From assembly GCA_001556995.1 (NCBI GenBank), contig LSKF01000082.1:1-29791 (forward strand): a DNA stretch of 29,791 bases, in the 5' to 3' direction. The notes beneath the pieces were generated by a model. It was not told the DNA's origin. It was given only the letters and a program-made list of their open reading frames with translations, and searched no databases. The position numbers and the translations under genes are program-made. Numbering within the stretch: the first letter of the stretch is position 1; the number at the start of each line of letters is the position of its first letter. Below are positions 7,682 to 14,811 of the stretch, piece by piece. This stretch comes from Erythrobacteraceae bacterium CCH12-C2. GTDB taxonomy: Bacteria > Pseudomonadota > Alphaproteobacteria > Sphingomonadales > Sphingomonadaceae.

Positions 7682-9252
7682 TCGTCCTCCGGCATGGCAA
7701 AACTGGTTTCGGCAAGATCGGTCTCGCGCTGTTCGTCGAGGCTGGTCAGGCGGAAGGTGAAGTGTTCGGCGTCATCCTCATCCGTCCCTGGCGGGACCAG
7801 CACATAGGCGCGCACCACCTTGGTCTCGTTGGCGGGGACAGTGATGACCTGCACCGGCGCGGCGTTCTCGGCGCTGACCGCCTCGGTCCACATCACCGCG
7901 CCCGCCGGGAGCCCGGTGAGCACGACTTCCATATCGCGCGGGCGGGCCTCCATGTTGCGCAGGCGCAGGGTGTAGGCGTTCCTGACCGAGCCGTCCTTCA
8001 GCAGCATGAAGGGCGGGTTGCGATCGGGCGAGACTGTCAGGTCGGTGTGGGTGCGGGTGCCCAGCATGAACAGCAGCACAGCGCCAATCGCGCCCCAGAC
8101 GCCGAAATAGATGAAGATGCGCGGGCGCAGCAGCGCCTTCCATGCCGGGGTCGCAGGCGCGCCCGCCGCTTCGGCCTTGCACTGGTCGAGCGTGGCGTAA
8201 TCGATCAGCCCGCGCGGGCGGCCGATCTCGGCCATCACCTTGTCGCAGGCATCGATGCACAGCCCGCAGGTGATGCAGCCAATTTGCTGGCCTGCGCGAA
8301 TGTCGACCCCGGTGGGGCAGACCGCCACGCACATGTTGCAATCGATACAGTCGCCGTACTTATTGGGGTCCTTCGCCGCTTTCTTGAGGCTGCCGCGCTG
8401 CTCGCCCCGCCAGTCCTTGTAAGTGACGATCAGCGATTTTTCGTCGAGCATCGCGGTCTGGATGCGCGGCCAGGGGCACATGTAGATGCACACCTGTTCG
8501 CGCATTAACCCGCCGAGCCAGAAAGTGGTGCCGGTGAGGATGCCGACCGTGGCATAGGCGACCGGCGCGGCCTCTCCGGTGACAAACTCGCGCGCCAGCG
8601 TGGGCGCATCGGCGAAGTAGAGGATCCACGCGCCGCCGGTCAGCAGGCTGATGACGAGATAGACCCCCCATTTGCTGGTGCGACGGGCGATTTTTGATGC
8701 GGTCCACGGCGCCTTGTCGAGCCGGATGCGCGCGTTGCGGTCGCCGTCGAAGAAGCGGTCGACGTGCTGGAACAGATCGGTCCACACGGTCTGCGGACAG
8801 GCGTAACCGCACCACGCCCGGCCCACCGCGCTGGTCACGAGGAACAGGCCGATCCCCGCCATGATCAGCATGCCCGCGACGAAATAGAATTCGTGCGGCC
8901 AGATCTCGATATCGAACATGTAGAAGCGGCGATTGGCGAGATCGATCAGCACCGCCTGATCGGGAGCATAGGGTCCGCGGTCCCAGCGGATCCACGGGGT
9001 GACGTAATAGATCCCGAGGGTGACAAGCATCACCAGCCACTTGAAGCGGCGGAAGGGGCCGTTGATCCGCTTGTTGTGGATCGTCTTGCCCTTTTCGTAG
9101 AGCGCCGAGCCCATGAAGCCGACGTCCTCCGCGACGGAGGCAAGGCGGGGATGCCCATCATCGGAAGCGCCGCCGGTATCGAGCGCACCGGCCCAGTCGC
9201 GGGGCTTGCCCGCGCTGGTTTCGGGGCGCTCGATATCCTGCTGGTCAGCCAT
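7678..9252 (-). CDS. ccoG: Cytochrome c oxidase accessory protein CcoG (FixG), 4Fe-4S membrane protein
   Basis: A 524-residue iron-sulfur membrane protein. CcoG is reported to act as a Cu(II) reductase in cbb3 assembly. The N-terminal half has several membrane helices with the motif WCGYACPQTVWTDLF. The central region carries two ferredoxin-type 4Fe-4S sites, CIDCNMCVAVCP and CITCGLCIDAC. A C-terminal helix and a periplasmic immunoglobulin-like domain (FixG C-terminal type) follow. ATG 9252 is chosen over the ATG at 9282 because the longer start would lie further inside ccoP. With 9252 the overlap with ccoP is 8 bases. It begins the second half of the cluster (GHIS), directly fused to ccoNOQP with no visible internal promoter. 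Confidence 0.96.
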   Translation of the reverse strand: MADQQDIERPETSAGKPRDWAGALDTGGASDDGHPRLASVAEDVGFMGSALYEKGKTIHNKRINGPFRRFKWLVMLVTLGIYYVTPWIRWDRGPYAPDQAVLIDLANRRFYMFDIEIWPHEFYFVAGMLIMAGIGLFLVTSAVGRAWCGYACPQTVWTDLFQHVDRFFDGDRNARIRLDKAPWTASKIARRTSKWGVYLVISLLTGGAWILYFADAPTLAREFVTGEAAPVAYATVGILTGTTFWLGGLMREQVCIYMCPWPRIQTAMLDEKSLIVTYKDWRGEQRGSLKKAAKDPNKYGDCIDCNMCVAVCPTGVDIRAGQQIGCITCGLCIDACDKVMAEIGRPRGLIDYATLDQCKAEAAGAPATPAWKALLRPRIFIYFGVWGAIGAVLLFMLGTRTHTDLTVSPDRNPPFMLLKDGSVRNAYTLRLRNMEARPRDMEVVLTGLPAGAVMWTEAVSAENAAPVQVITVPANETKVVRAYVLVPPGTDEDDAEHFTFRLTSLDEQRETDLAETSFAMPEDE

Positions 9253-10180
9253 CGCTGTCAGCCTTCTTGGCGGCGGCGACATCGGCCGCAGGTTCGGCTG
9301 GCGGGGCGGCAGGCGCTGCCTGCTGGCCGCCGCCGCGCGAGTGGACGTAGGCGGCGAGCATCTTGATCGTCACCGGATCAAGCCGTCCTTGCCATGCGGG
9401 CATCACACCGTGGCGCGGGGCGAGGATCTGCTTCTTCACCGCCCTTTCGCTGCCGCCATAGAGCCAGATCGCATCGTTGAGTGCAGGCGCGCCCATAGCG
9501 GGCATCCCTTCGCCTGCCGCGCCGTGGCAGGCGGCACAGTTATCCGCGAACAGCTGCGCCCCGACGGGGTTGGCCTTCCCCTTGCCTGACAGCGACAGCA
9601 CATGGGCCGCGACTGCGCCTGCCTGCCCTGCATCGAGCACGCCCGCAAAGGCGGGCATGTAATTGACGCGAGTCTGATCGGCGGCTTCCCAGCGGATGCC
9701 GTGGGTGAGGGTGTATTCGATCTCGGTCAGCGTCCCGCCCCAGATCCAGTCATCATCATTGAGGTTGGGATAGCCAAACTCCTGATACCCCGCCGCGCCT
9801 GCGCCGTGGCACTGGACGCAATTGACCTTGAAGGCCGCCGCGCCGCCCGCAATCGCGGCCTCCATCAATTCGGGATTGCCGGGAAGCGCCTCGATGTCGG
9901 TCGCAGCGATCTGCTGGAACACGCCCTGACGCGCGGCCTCTGCGGCGCTCATTGCCTTGGCGAGGTCGCCGCGGCTCGACCAGCCGAGCGTGCCTGCGGT
10001 CGCTTTGTCGATCAGCGGCCAGGCCGGGTAGAGCACCACATAGACCAGTGCGAACAGGATCGTTGCGTAGAAGGTCCACAGCCACCAGCGCGGCAGGGGT
10101 GTGTTGAGCTCCTCGATCCCGTCCCATTCGTGGCCGACAAATTCGGTGCCGGTGGGCTCATCGATGCGCTTATTGCTCAT
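9245..10180 (-). CDS. ccoP: cbb3-type cytochrome c oxidase subunit III, dihaem cytochrome CcoP
   Basis: The 311-residue subunit brings electrons to the catalytic subunit. One N-terminal membrane helix (about residues 31-52, after the typical HEWDGIEELNTPLP) anchors two periplasmic cytochrome c domains with haem motifs CVQCH (121-125) and CAACH (215-219). NYMPAF and GVMPAW hold the likely Met ligands. The C-terminus is an Ala/Pro-rich tail. ATG 10180 sits immediately before the conserved N-terminus; the upstream ATG at 10222 lies inside ccoQ. It overlaps ccoQ by 11 bases and ccoG by 8, indicating one polycistronic message. Confidence 0.97.
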   Translation of the reverse strand: MSNKRIDEPTGTEFVGHEWDGIEELNTPLPRWWLWTFYATILFALVYVVLYPAWPLIDKATAGTLGWSSRGDLAKAMSAAEAARQGVFQQIAATDIEALPGNPELMEAAIAGGAAAFKVNCVQCHGAGAAGYQEFGYPNLNDDDWIWGGTLTEIEYTLTHGIRWEAADQTRVNYMPAFAGVLDAGQAGAVAAHVLSLSGKGKANPVGAQLFADNCAACHGAAGEGMPAMGAPALNDAIWLYGGSERAVKKQILAPRHGVMPAWQGRLDPVTIKMLAAYVHSRGGGQQAAPAAPPAEPAADVAAAKKADSDG

Positions 10181-10334
10181 GGTCGTCTTCCCTGAAAATC
10201 GAGAGCTTGGCCGCTTCCACATGCGGCCGCGCGGCAGGGCGGAAGTGCCACAGGCACAGCAGCAGATAGAGCGCGAAAATCACCGCCAGCCCATAAGAGT
10301 CGGCGAAGTGGCGCAGGGTTTCGTACAGCGTCAC
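10170..10334 (-). CDS. ccoQ: cbb3-type cytochrome oxidase subunit CcoQ (FixQ)
   Basis: This is a 54-residue reading frame starting at GTG 10334 and ending at TAA (10170-10172). The product has one membrane helix (about residues 14-30, [17 protein letters not shown]) followed by a basic, soluble tail, the standard CcoQ layout. CcoQ stabilises the oxidase complex. The GTG overlaps the ccoO stop as GTGA (10331-10334), consistent with translational coupling. The frame extends 11 bases into ccoP. Position between ccoO and ccoP is diagnostic for this otherwise poorly conserved subunit. Confidence 0.9.
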   Translation of the reverse strand: MTLYETLRHFADSYGLAVIFALYLLLCLWHFRPAARPHVEAAKLSIFREDDHEQ

Positions 10335-11098
10335 CGGCCCTGCTCCTTGGTAAGAACTTCCTGCGCAGCCGCGCTGTTCACATCGACCAGCGTGCCGAGC
10401 ATCTGGAGATAGGCGACCAGCGCATCCATCTCGGTCACGCGTTTGGGATCGCCGTCGTAATCGCGGATCTGCGCCTTGGGATAACGCTCGGCGAGATCGC
10501 CCGCATCGGCCTCTGGGTCGGCCTGCGCCATCAGATCGGTTGCGGCGAGCTCGATGTCCTTGTCGCTGTATGGCACGCCCACGCGGCGCAGCGCGGTGAG
10601 GTTCGCAGCCGGATCGGCGACCTTCAGCGGGGTATCGCTGAGGAAGCTGTAACCCGGCATGATGCTTTCCGGCACCACAGAACGCGGCGCCTGCAGGTGC
10701 TGGACGTGCCAGTCATCCGAATACTTGCCGCCGACGCGTGCGAGGTCAGGCCCGGTGCGCTTCGATCCCCACTGGAAGGGGTGATCATACATGCTCTCGG
10801 CCGCAAGGCTGTAGTGGCCATACCGCTCGACCTCGTCGCGGAAGGGCCGGATCATCTGGCTATGGCAGGTGTAACAGCCCTCGCGGATGTAGATATCGCG
10901 CCCCGCCTGTTCGAGCGGGGTATAAGGCCGCATCCCTTCTACCTTCTCGATCGTGTTATCGATCCAGAACAGCGGCGCGATTTCGACGATCCCGCCCACC
11001 GCCACCACCAGCAAGGTGGCGACCGAAAGCAGGGTGACGTTCTTCTCAAGCTTCTTGTGGCTCTCGAAAACGTCAGAGTGTGGTGCATTCTTGCTCAT
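10331..11098 (-). CDS. ccoO: cbb3-type cytochrome c oxidase subunit II, monohaem cytochrome CcoO
   Basis: The 255-residue subunit is an N-terminally anchored monohaem cytochrome c that relays electrons between CcoP and CcoN. The helix is at about residues 21-45. The haem motif CYTCH is at 75-79, in the strongly conserved context [17 protein letters not shown]. The GPDLARVGG and [15 protein letters not shown] blocks of the family follow, the latter holding the axial Met. ATG 11098 is 23 bases downstream of the ccoN stop and preceded by a GGGAAACA ribosome-binding region. It overlaps ccoQ by four bases. Confidence 0.97.
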   Translation of the reverse strand: MSKNAPHSDVFESHKKLEKNVTLLSVATLLVVAVGGIVEIAPLFWIDNTIEKVEGMRPYTPLEQAGRDIYIREGCYTCHSQMIRPFRDEVERYGHYSLAAESMYDHPFQWGSKRTGPDLARVGGKYSDDWHVQHLQAPRSVVPESIMPGYSFLSDTPLKVADPAANLTALRRVGVPYSDKDIELAATDLMAQADPEADAGDLAERYPKAQIRDYDGDPKRVTEMDALVAYLQMLGTLVDVNSAAAQEVLTKEQGR

Positions 11099-11121
11099 GG
11101 CTGTGTTTCCCTGATGAGCGC

Positions 11122-12777
11122 TTATTCGGCGGGCTGCATGACGATCGGGCGGTCGGCGGCTTCATCGTGGGCGGTGTCGCCCAGCGGGGCTTCGTCACGC
11201 AGCTTGCCCGCGATGGTCATGGCGATGTTGTAGGCCATGATGATCGCACCGGTCAGGTACATCAGTCCGCCCACCATGCGCAGGACGTACATCGGGTGGA
11301 GCGCTGCGACGGTATCGACGAAGCTGTTCACCAGGTACCCGTCCGAGCCATATTCGCGCCACAGCAGGCCCTGCGTGATCCCGGCGACCCACATCGAGGA
11401 GGCGTAGAAAACGATCCCCAGCGTCGCGAGCCAGAAGTGCCAGTTGATCATGCGCAGCGAATACAGCCGCTCCTTCTGCCACAGGCGCGGCGTGAGGTAG
11501 TAGACGCAGGCGAAGGTGATCATCCCGTTCCACCCCAGCGCGCCGGAGTGCACGTGGCCGATGGTCCAGTCGGTGTAGTGCGACAGGCTGTTCACCGCCT
11601 TGATCGACAGCATCGGGCCTTCGAAGGTGCTCATCCCGTAGAAGGCGAGCGCCAGCACCATCATGCGGATGATCGGATCGGTGCGCACCTTGTCCCATGC
11701 GCCGTTGAGCGTCATCAGACCGTTGATCATCCCGCCCCAGCTCGGCATCCACAGCATGATCGAGAACACCATGCCCAAGGTCTGCGCCCAATCGGGCAGG
11801 GCGGTGTAGTGGAGATGGTGCGGGCCCGCCCAGATGTAGAGGAAGATCAGCGACCAGAAGTGGATGATCGAGAGGCGGTAGGAATAGACCGGCCGCCTGG
11901 CCTGCTTCGGCACGAAGTAATACATCATCGCCAGGAAGCCCGCGGTCAGGAAAAAGCCCACCGCATTGTGGCCATACCACCACTGGGTCAGCGCATCCTG
12001 CACGCCTGCAAAGGCGCTGTAGCTCTTGGTCCCGAGGAAGCTGACGGGCAGGGCCAGATTGTTCACCACGTGCAGCATCGCAATGGTGATGATGAAGGCG
12101 AGGTAGAACCAGTTCGCCACATAGATGTGCGGCTCGTGGCGCTTGAGGATCGTTCCGACGAAGACCGCGAGATAGGCGAGCCACACCACCGTCAGCCACA
12201 GGTCGACATACCATTCGGGCTCGGCATATTCCTTGCCCTGGCTGATGCCCAAGAGGTAGCCGGTTGCCGCCAGCACGATGAACAGCTGATACCCCCAGAA
12301 CACGAAGCGGGCCATGCCGGGGAAGGCCAGCGTGGTGCGGCAGGTGCGTTGCACGACGTAGAAACTGGTGGCGAGCAAGGCATTGCCGCCAAAGGCGAAA
12401 ATCACCGCCGAGGTGTGCAGCGGGCGCACCCGGCCGAAATTGAGGTAGGGTTCAAGGTTCAGCCACGGCCAGGCGAGCTGCGCCGCAATGAATACGCCTG
12501 CGAGCAGCCCCGCAAGACCCCAGAACATCGTCGCGATCACGCCCCAGCGGATCACGTCGTCATCATAGCGCGAAGGGCCGGGAGGCATCCGGAAGATACT
12601 CTGCGCCTTGGCCAGCGGGTCATAAGTGCCCAGCGTGGCGATGATCAGGACACCCGCGACCAGCGCCACGATGCCCATGTGGATGGCGAACCCGCTATCG
12701 GGGGTCAGCGCAATGGCAATGATCGCCGCGAGCAGGACAAGCGCCCATACTCCCAGCCGTTTCACGACTGCTTCCAT
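11122..12777 (-). CDS. ccoN: cbb3-type cytochrome c oxidase catalytic subunit I CcoN
   Basis: The 551-residue catalytic subunit reduces oxygen to water at high affinity. It is a polytopic membrane protein with the expected ligand histidines: RPLHTS for low-spin haem b, the CuB ligands in [10 protein letters not shown] and AGPHHLHY, and the haem b/b3 ligand region [15 protein letters not shown] 12777 follows a good ribosome-binding site (GAAGGGA). It gives a normal N-terminus, whereas the frame extended upstream runs into the regulator gene. A perfect TTGAT-N4-ATCAA box lies 57 bases upstream. It is the first gene of the cluster extending to hemN and should set its expression. Confidence 0.97.
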   Translation of the reverse strand: MEAVVKRLGVWALVLLAAIIAIALTPDSGFAIHMGIVALVAGVLIIATLGTYDPLAKAQSIFRMPPGPSRYDDDVIRWGVIATMFWGLAGLLAGVFIAAQLAWPWLNLEPYLNFGRVRPLHTSAVIFAFGGNALLATSFYVVQRTCRTTLAFPGMARFVFWGYQLFIVLAATGYLLGISQGKEYAEPEWYVDLWLTVVWLAYLAVFVGTILKRHEPHIYVANWFYLAFIITIAMLHVVNNLALPVSFLGTKSYSAFAGVQDALTQWWYGHNAVGFFLTAGFLAMMYYFVPKQARRPVYSYRLSIIHFWSLIFLYIWAGPHHLHYTALPDWAQTLGMVFSIMLWMPSWGGMINGLMTLNGAWDKVRTDPIIRMMVLALAFYGMSTFEGPMLSIKAVNSLSHYTDWTIGHVHSGALGWNGMITFACVYYLTPRLWQKERLYSLRMINWHFWLATLGIVFYASSMWVAGITQGLLWREYGSDGYLVNSFVDTVAALHPMYVLRMVGGLMYLTGAIIMAYNIAMTIAGKLRDEAPLGDTAHDEAADRPIVMQPAE

Positions 12778-12834
12778 GATGAATTTATCCCTTCCGTCGG
12801 CACACCCCCTAGCGTGCCCCCGTGATCCCTGTTG

Positions 12835-12848
12835 TTGATCCAGATCAA
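12835..12848 (-). promoter_or_regulatory. Perfect FNR/FixK box upstream of ccoN
   Basis: TTGATCCAGATCAA is an exact match to the TTGAT-N4-ATCAA operator of FNR/FixK proteins. It is in the 92-base gap between ccoN and the regulator gene. Its centre is 64.5 bases from the ccoN ATG. A class II promoter with activator centred at -41.5 would start near 12800 and give a leader of about 22 bases containing the GAAGGGA ribosome-binding site, a good geometric fit. I see no convincing -10, which is common for activator-dependent promoters. Confidence 0.85.
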
Positions 12849-12869
12849 ATTTGCCGCGATTTTTCGGTA

Positions 12870-13619
12870 TCAGCCCTGCTTGACGAGGCCTTGCCCGACC
12901 TGCCGTCCGGCGATCCGGGCGAGCGCGGAAATGTCGGAAAGACAGATCTTTGACCGCCCTTGGGTAACCACCAACCCGGCCTCGCGCAGCTCGGTGAGTT
13001 GGCGGCTGACGGTCTCGATCGTGAGGCCGAGGCTGTCGCCGATATCGCGGCGGCTCATCGGCAGCACGAAGGCGCAGGGCCCCGAGGTGCAATTGGTTAG
13101 GCGCTCACCCATCGAGACCAGGAAATCGGCGATCCGCTGGCGCGCCGACTTGTGCCCCATCTGCATCATCCGCGTGCGGCTGCGATGCAGGGCTTGCAAA
13201 CTGCGGGTCAGCACTGAACGCAGCACCGCCGGATCACTCTGCGCGATGTCGAGGAAGCGCTCCGCCGGGAAGATCACGAGGTCGCAGTCAGACAGCGCGA
13301 CAAGGCGGAAATCGCCCCATGCTTCATCTGGGCTCTGGCGCAGCACCGAAATCAGATCGCCGCCGAAATGGAACGCCAGCACTTGGGCCAGCGGCCCGCC
13401 ACCGGCCACCGGGGCAACCAGCTTGGCGGAGCCTGCGGCGAGATAGACCAGCCTGTCATCCTGCGGGTCGGGGGCGAGCGTCTCGCCCCTGACCAGCAGC
13501 GCTGTTCGCCCGATGGCACACAGCTGATCAGCGGTCTCTCCCTCACCTGTGCCGGAAGGGAGCGCCGCGCGGAACGCCGTGAGGCTGCGGTGTTCGGCAA
13601 GGGTGCGCAGTGTCGCCAT
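12870..13619 (-). CDS. Crp/Fnr-family transcriptional regulator, FixK-like, without an FNR iron-sulfur cluster
   Basis: A 249-residue DNA-binding protein with an N-terminal cyclic-nucleotide-type beta domain (about residues 38-125), a long dimerisation helix (about 128-158) and a C-terminal winged helix. The recognition helix [12 protein letters not shown] carries Glu202, Ser205 and Arg206, the E-S-R set FNR and FixK use to read TTGAT. Cysteines are at 34, 112, 177, 182 and 226. The clustered N-terminal cysteines of oxygen-sensing FNR/FnrL are missing, so direct Fe-S oxygen sensing is unlikely. I start at ATG 13619; the frame reads on upstream through ompW antisense, which is not credible. 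That ATG has no clear ribosome-binding site. It is divergent from ompW, with a perfect box between them suggesting autoregulation. Confidence 0.9.
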   Translation of the reverse strand: MATLRTLAEHRSLTAFRAALPSGTGEGETADQLCAIGRTALLVRGETLAPDPQDDRLVYLAAGSAKLVAPVAGGGPLAQVLAFHFGGDLISVLRQSPDEAWGDFRLVALSDCDLVIFPAERFLDIAQSDPAVLRSVLTRSLQALHRSRTRMMQMGHKSARQRIADFLVSMGERLTNCTSGPCAFVLPMSRRDIGDSLGLTIETVSRQLTELREAGLVVTQGRSKICLSDISALARIAGRQVGQGLVKQG

Positions 13620-13656
13620 GATGATGCGGCAATGGCCCCAAATGCGCCAAGCGTCT

Positions 13657-13670
13657 TTGATCCCGATCAA
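13657..13670. promoter_or_regulatory. Perfect FNR/FixK box between the regulator gene and ompW
   Basis: TTGATCCCGATCAA is a second exact TTGAT-N4-ATCAA palindrome. It lies in the 147-base divergent gap, with centre 44.5 bases from the regulator ATG and about 103 from the ompW-like ATG. It could activate the ompW-like gene (class II start near 13705), and act on the regulator gene either positively, with an almost leaderless start, or as autorepression. Being palindromic, the site shows no direction. Confidence 0.8.
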
Positions 13671-13766
13671 TGAGCGCGCGTCGCATCGCAGGCTATCGGG
13701 CGGCCACAGGCAGCAAACAACCTGGGCCGCGGAGGGCGGCCACTGCTGCCGATGAGGATAAGGGAA

Positions 13767-14450
13767 ATGAAACGACTTCTGATGCTTGGCGGGGCCGCAC
13801 TCGTATTGGCCGCAACGCCTGCGATGGCGCAGGATGACGAGAGCGATCGCAAGGGCGAAATCCAGTTCAAGGTGCTCGGCACGCTGGTCACGCCGGACGG
13901 CGCCATCGAGCAGATCAACGTCAATCTGCCCGGCCTGCCCGCCACATTGCAGACCAAGGCCAATGACAACGTCACGCCGACCGTGGCGATCGAATGGTTC
14001 GTGACCAACAATATCTCGATCGAGACCATCGCCGGGATCACCCAGCATGATGTCGATACCGTGGGCGGGCTTCCTGCGGGGCTGGAACTGGTGTCGGACG
14101 CCAAACTGATCCCCGCGACGGTGACCGCGAAGTATCACTTCGATCTGGGCGGGGCGAAGCCCTATATCGGGGCGGGGCCGTCCTACTTCCTGTGGGTCGA
14201 TGATGAGCCGGGTGCTGCGACGCTGCCGCTTGGCGTGACCCGCATGAACCTCTCGAACGAGCTGGGTTTTGCGCTGCAGGCCGGGATCGATGTGCCGATC
14301 AATGACAAGGGCTTCAGCCTCAGCTTCGATGCCAAGCGCTATTTCATCGACACCACGGCGCGCTGGTTTGTGGGCAATACGCTGGCGATCGAGACCGAGC
14401 ACAATCTCAATCCGTGGTTGCTGAGTGCAGGGGTTGCCTACCGGTTCTGA
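13767..14450 (+). CDS. OmpW-like outer-membrane beta-barrel protein
   Basis: A 227-residue exported protein. The signal peptide is residues 1-21 (MKRLLMLGGAALVLAATPAMA, cleaved before Q). The mature part consists of alternating beta strands ending in the outer-membrane signature VAYRF. Segments typical of the OmpW family are present: TPTVAIEWFVTNNISIET, an LIPATVTAKYHF strand, and the turn KPYIGAGPSYF. OmpW proteins are eight-stranded barrels with a hydrophobic channel, and enterobacterial ompW is FNR-controlled. ATG 13767 follows AAGGGA; an upstream in-frame ATG at 13752 would add five residues before the signal and is less likely. A terminator hairpin follows at 14473-14500. Confidence 0.85.
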   Translation: MKRLLMLGGAALVLAATPAMAQDDESDRKGEIQFKVLGTLVTPDGAIEQINVNLPGLPATLQTKANDNVTPTVAIEWFVTNNISIETIAGITQHDVDTVGGLPAGLELVSDAKLIPATVTAKYHFDLGGAKPYIGAGPSYFLWVDDEPGAATLPLGVTRMNLSNELGFALQAGIDVPINDKGFSLSFDAKRYFIDTTARWFVGNTLAIETEHNLNPWLLSAGVAYRF

Positions 14451-14472
14451 GCTGGCCGCTATGGCGAGGGAC

Positions 14473-14503
14473 CCCCGCTGGCCGGATGCGGCTGGCGGGG
14501 TTT
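14473..14503 (+). terminator. Rho-independent terminator after the ompW-like gene
   Basis: Bases 14473-14483 pair with 14490-14500 (11 pairs, including two G-T wobbles in the middle) around a 6-base loop. The outer six pairs are C/G-rich (CCCCGC with GCGGGG), and TTTCGCTT follows. It begins 22 bases after the ompW-like stop. Confidence 0.65.
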
Positions 14504-14580
14504 CGCTTGGGCCGGGTCATGCGCGGGTCATTGTGGGGTCATAGCCATGTGGTGGACGGGTCAAATAACCAATATGGCAA

Positions 14581-14596
14581 GGTTTCACGTGAAACA
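14581..14596. promoter_or_regulatory. parS centromere site (ParB binding)
   Basis: GGTTTCACGTGAAACA differs from the bacterial parS consensus TGTTTCACGTGAAACA only at the first base and contains the full 14-base palindrome GTTTCACGTGAAAC. ParB nucleates on such sites for chromosome segregation, and they usually cluster near the replication origin. It is intergenic, between the ompW terminator and acs, as expected for a functional site. The parA and parB genes are not in the window. Confidence 0.85.
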
Positions 14597-14811
14597 TTGC
14601 CAGTGTGGTAATCAGACATTGCGCTGGGATGTTCGACCGCCCGAAGAGGTGAAGATCGGATCGCGCGCACCGTCCATCCACTCTTGTCGTGGGACAAAAT
14701 GATCCACTGCTTGCTGGCGCGACAGCTAGCGGATGATCGTAAGACCTTTGTCTGTTGGGGTACGGGATGTAATCTCGTCCAAAATCGCGCCGAGATAACG
14801 GGAGAGTCGAA

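Larger units (their letters stand above)
14451..14811. other. 361-base intergenic region between the ompW-like gene and acs
   Basis: This gap holds the ompW terminator (14473-14503), the parS site (14581-14596) and a perfect 5-4-5 inverted repeat, TTGTC-GTGG-GACAA (14684-14697). It ends in the acs ribosome-binding region (GGGAGAG, about 14801). Minus-strand open frames across it merely continue antisense frames of acs and have no ribosome-binding site. I find no convincing small gene or RNA. Confidence 0.6.

Noticed and set aside
11080..12825. 581-codon open frame on the plus strand opposite ccoN
   Set aside because: It is antisense to the unmistakable catalytic oxidase subunit; the His/Arg/Asp-rich translation is a codon-bias artefact.
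13620..14402. N-terminal extension of about 260 residues on the Crp/Fnr regulator
   Set aside because: The frame stays open through the divergent ompW-like gene, but that part is antisense to a signal-peptide-bearing barrel protein, and Crp/Fnr proteins are normally about 220-250 residues long.
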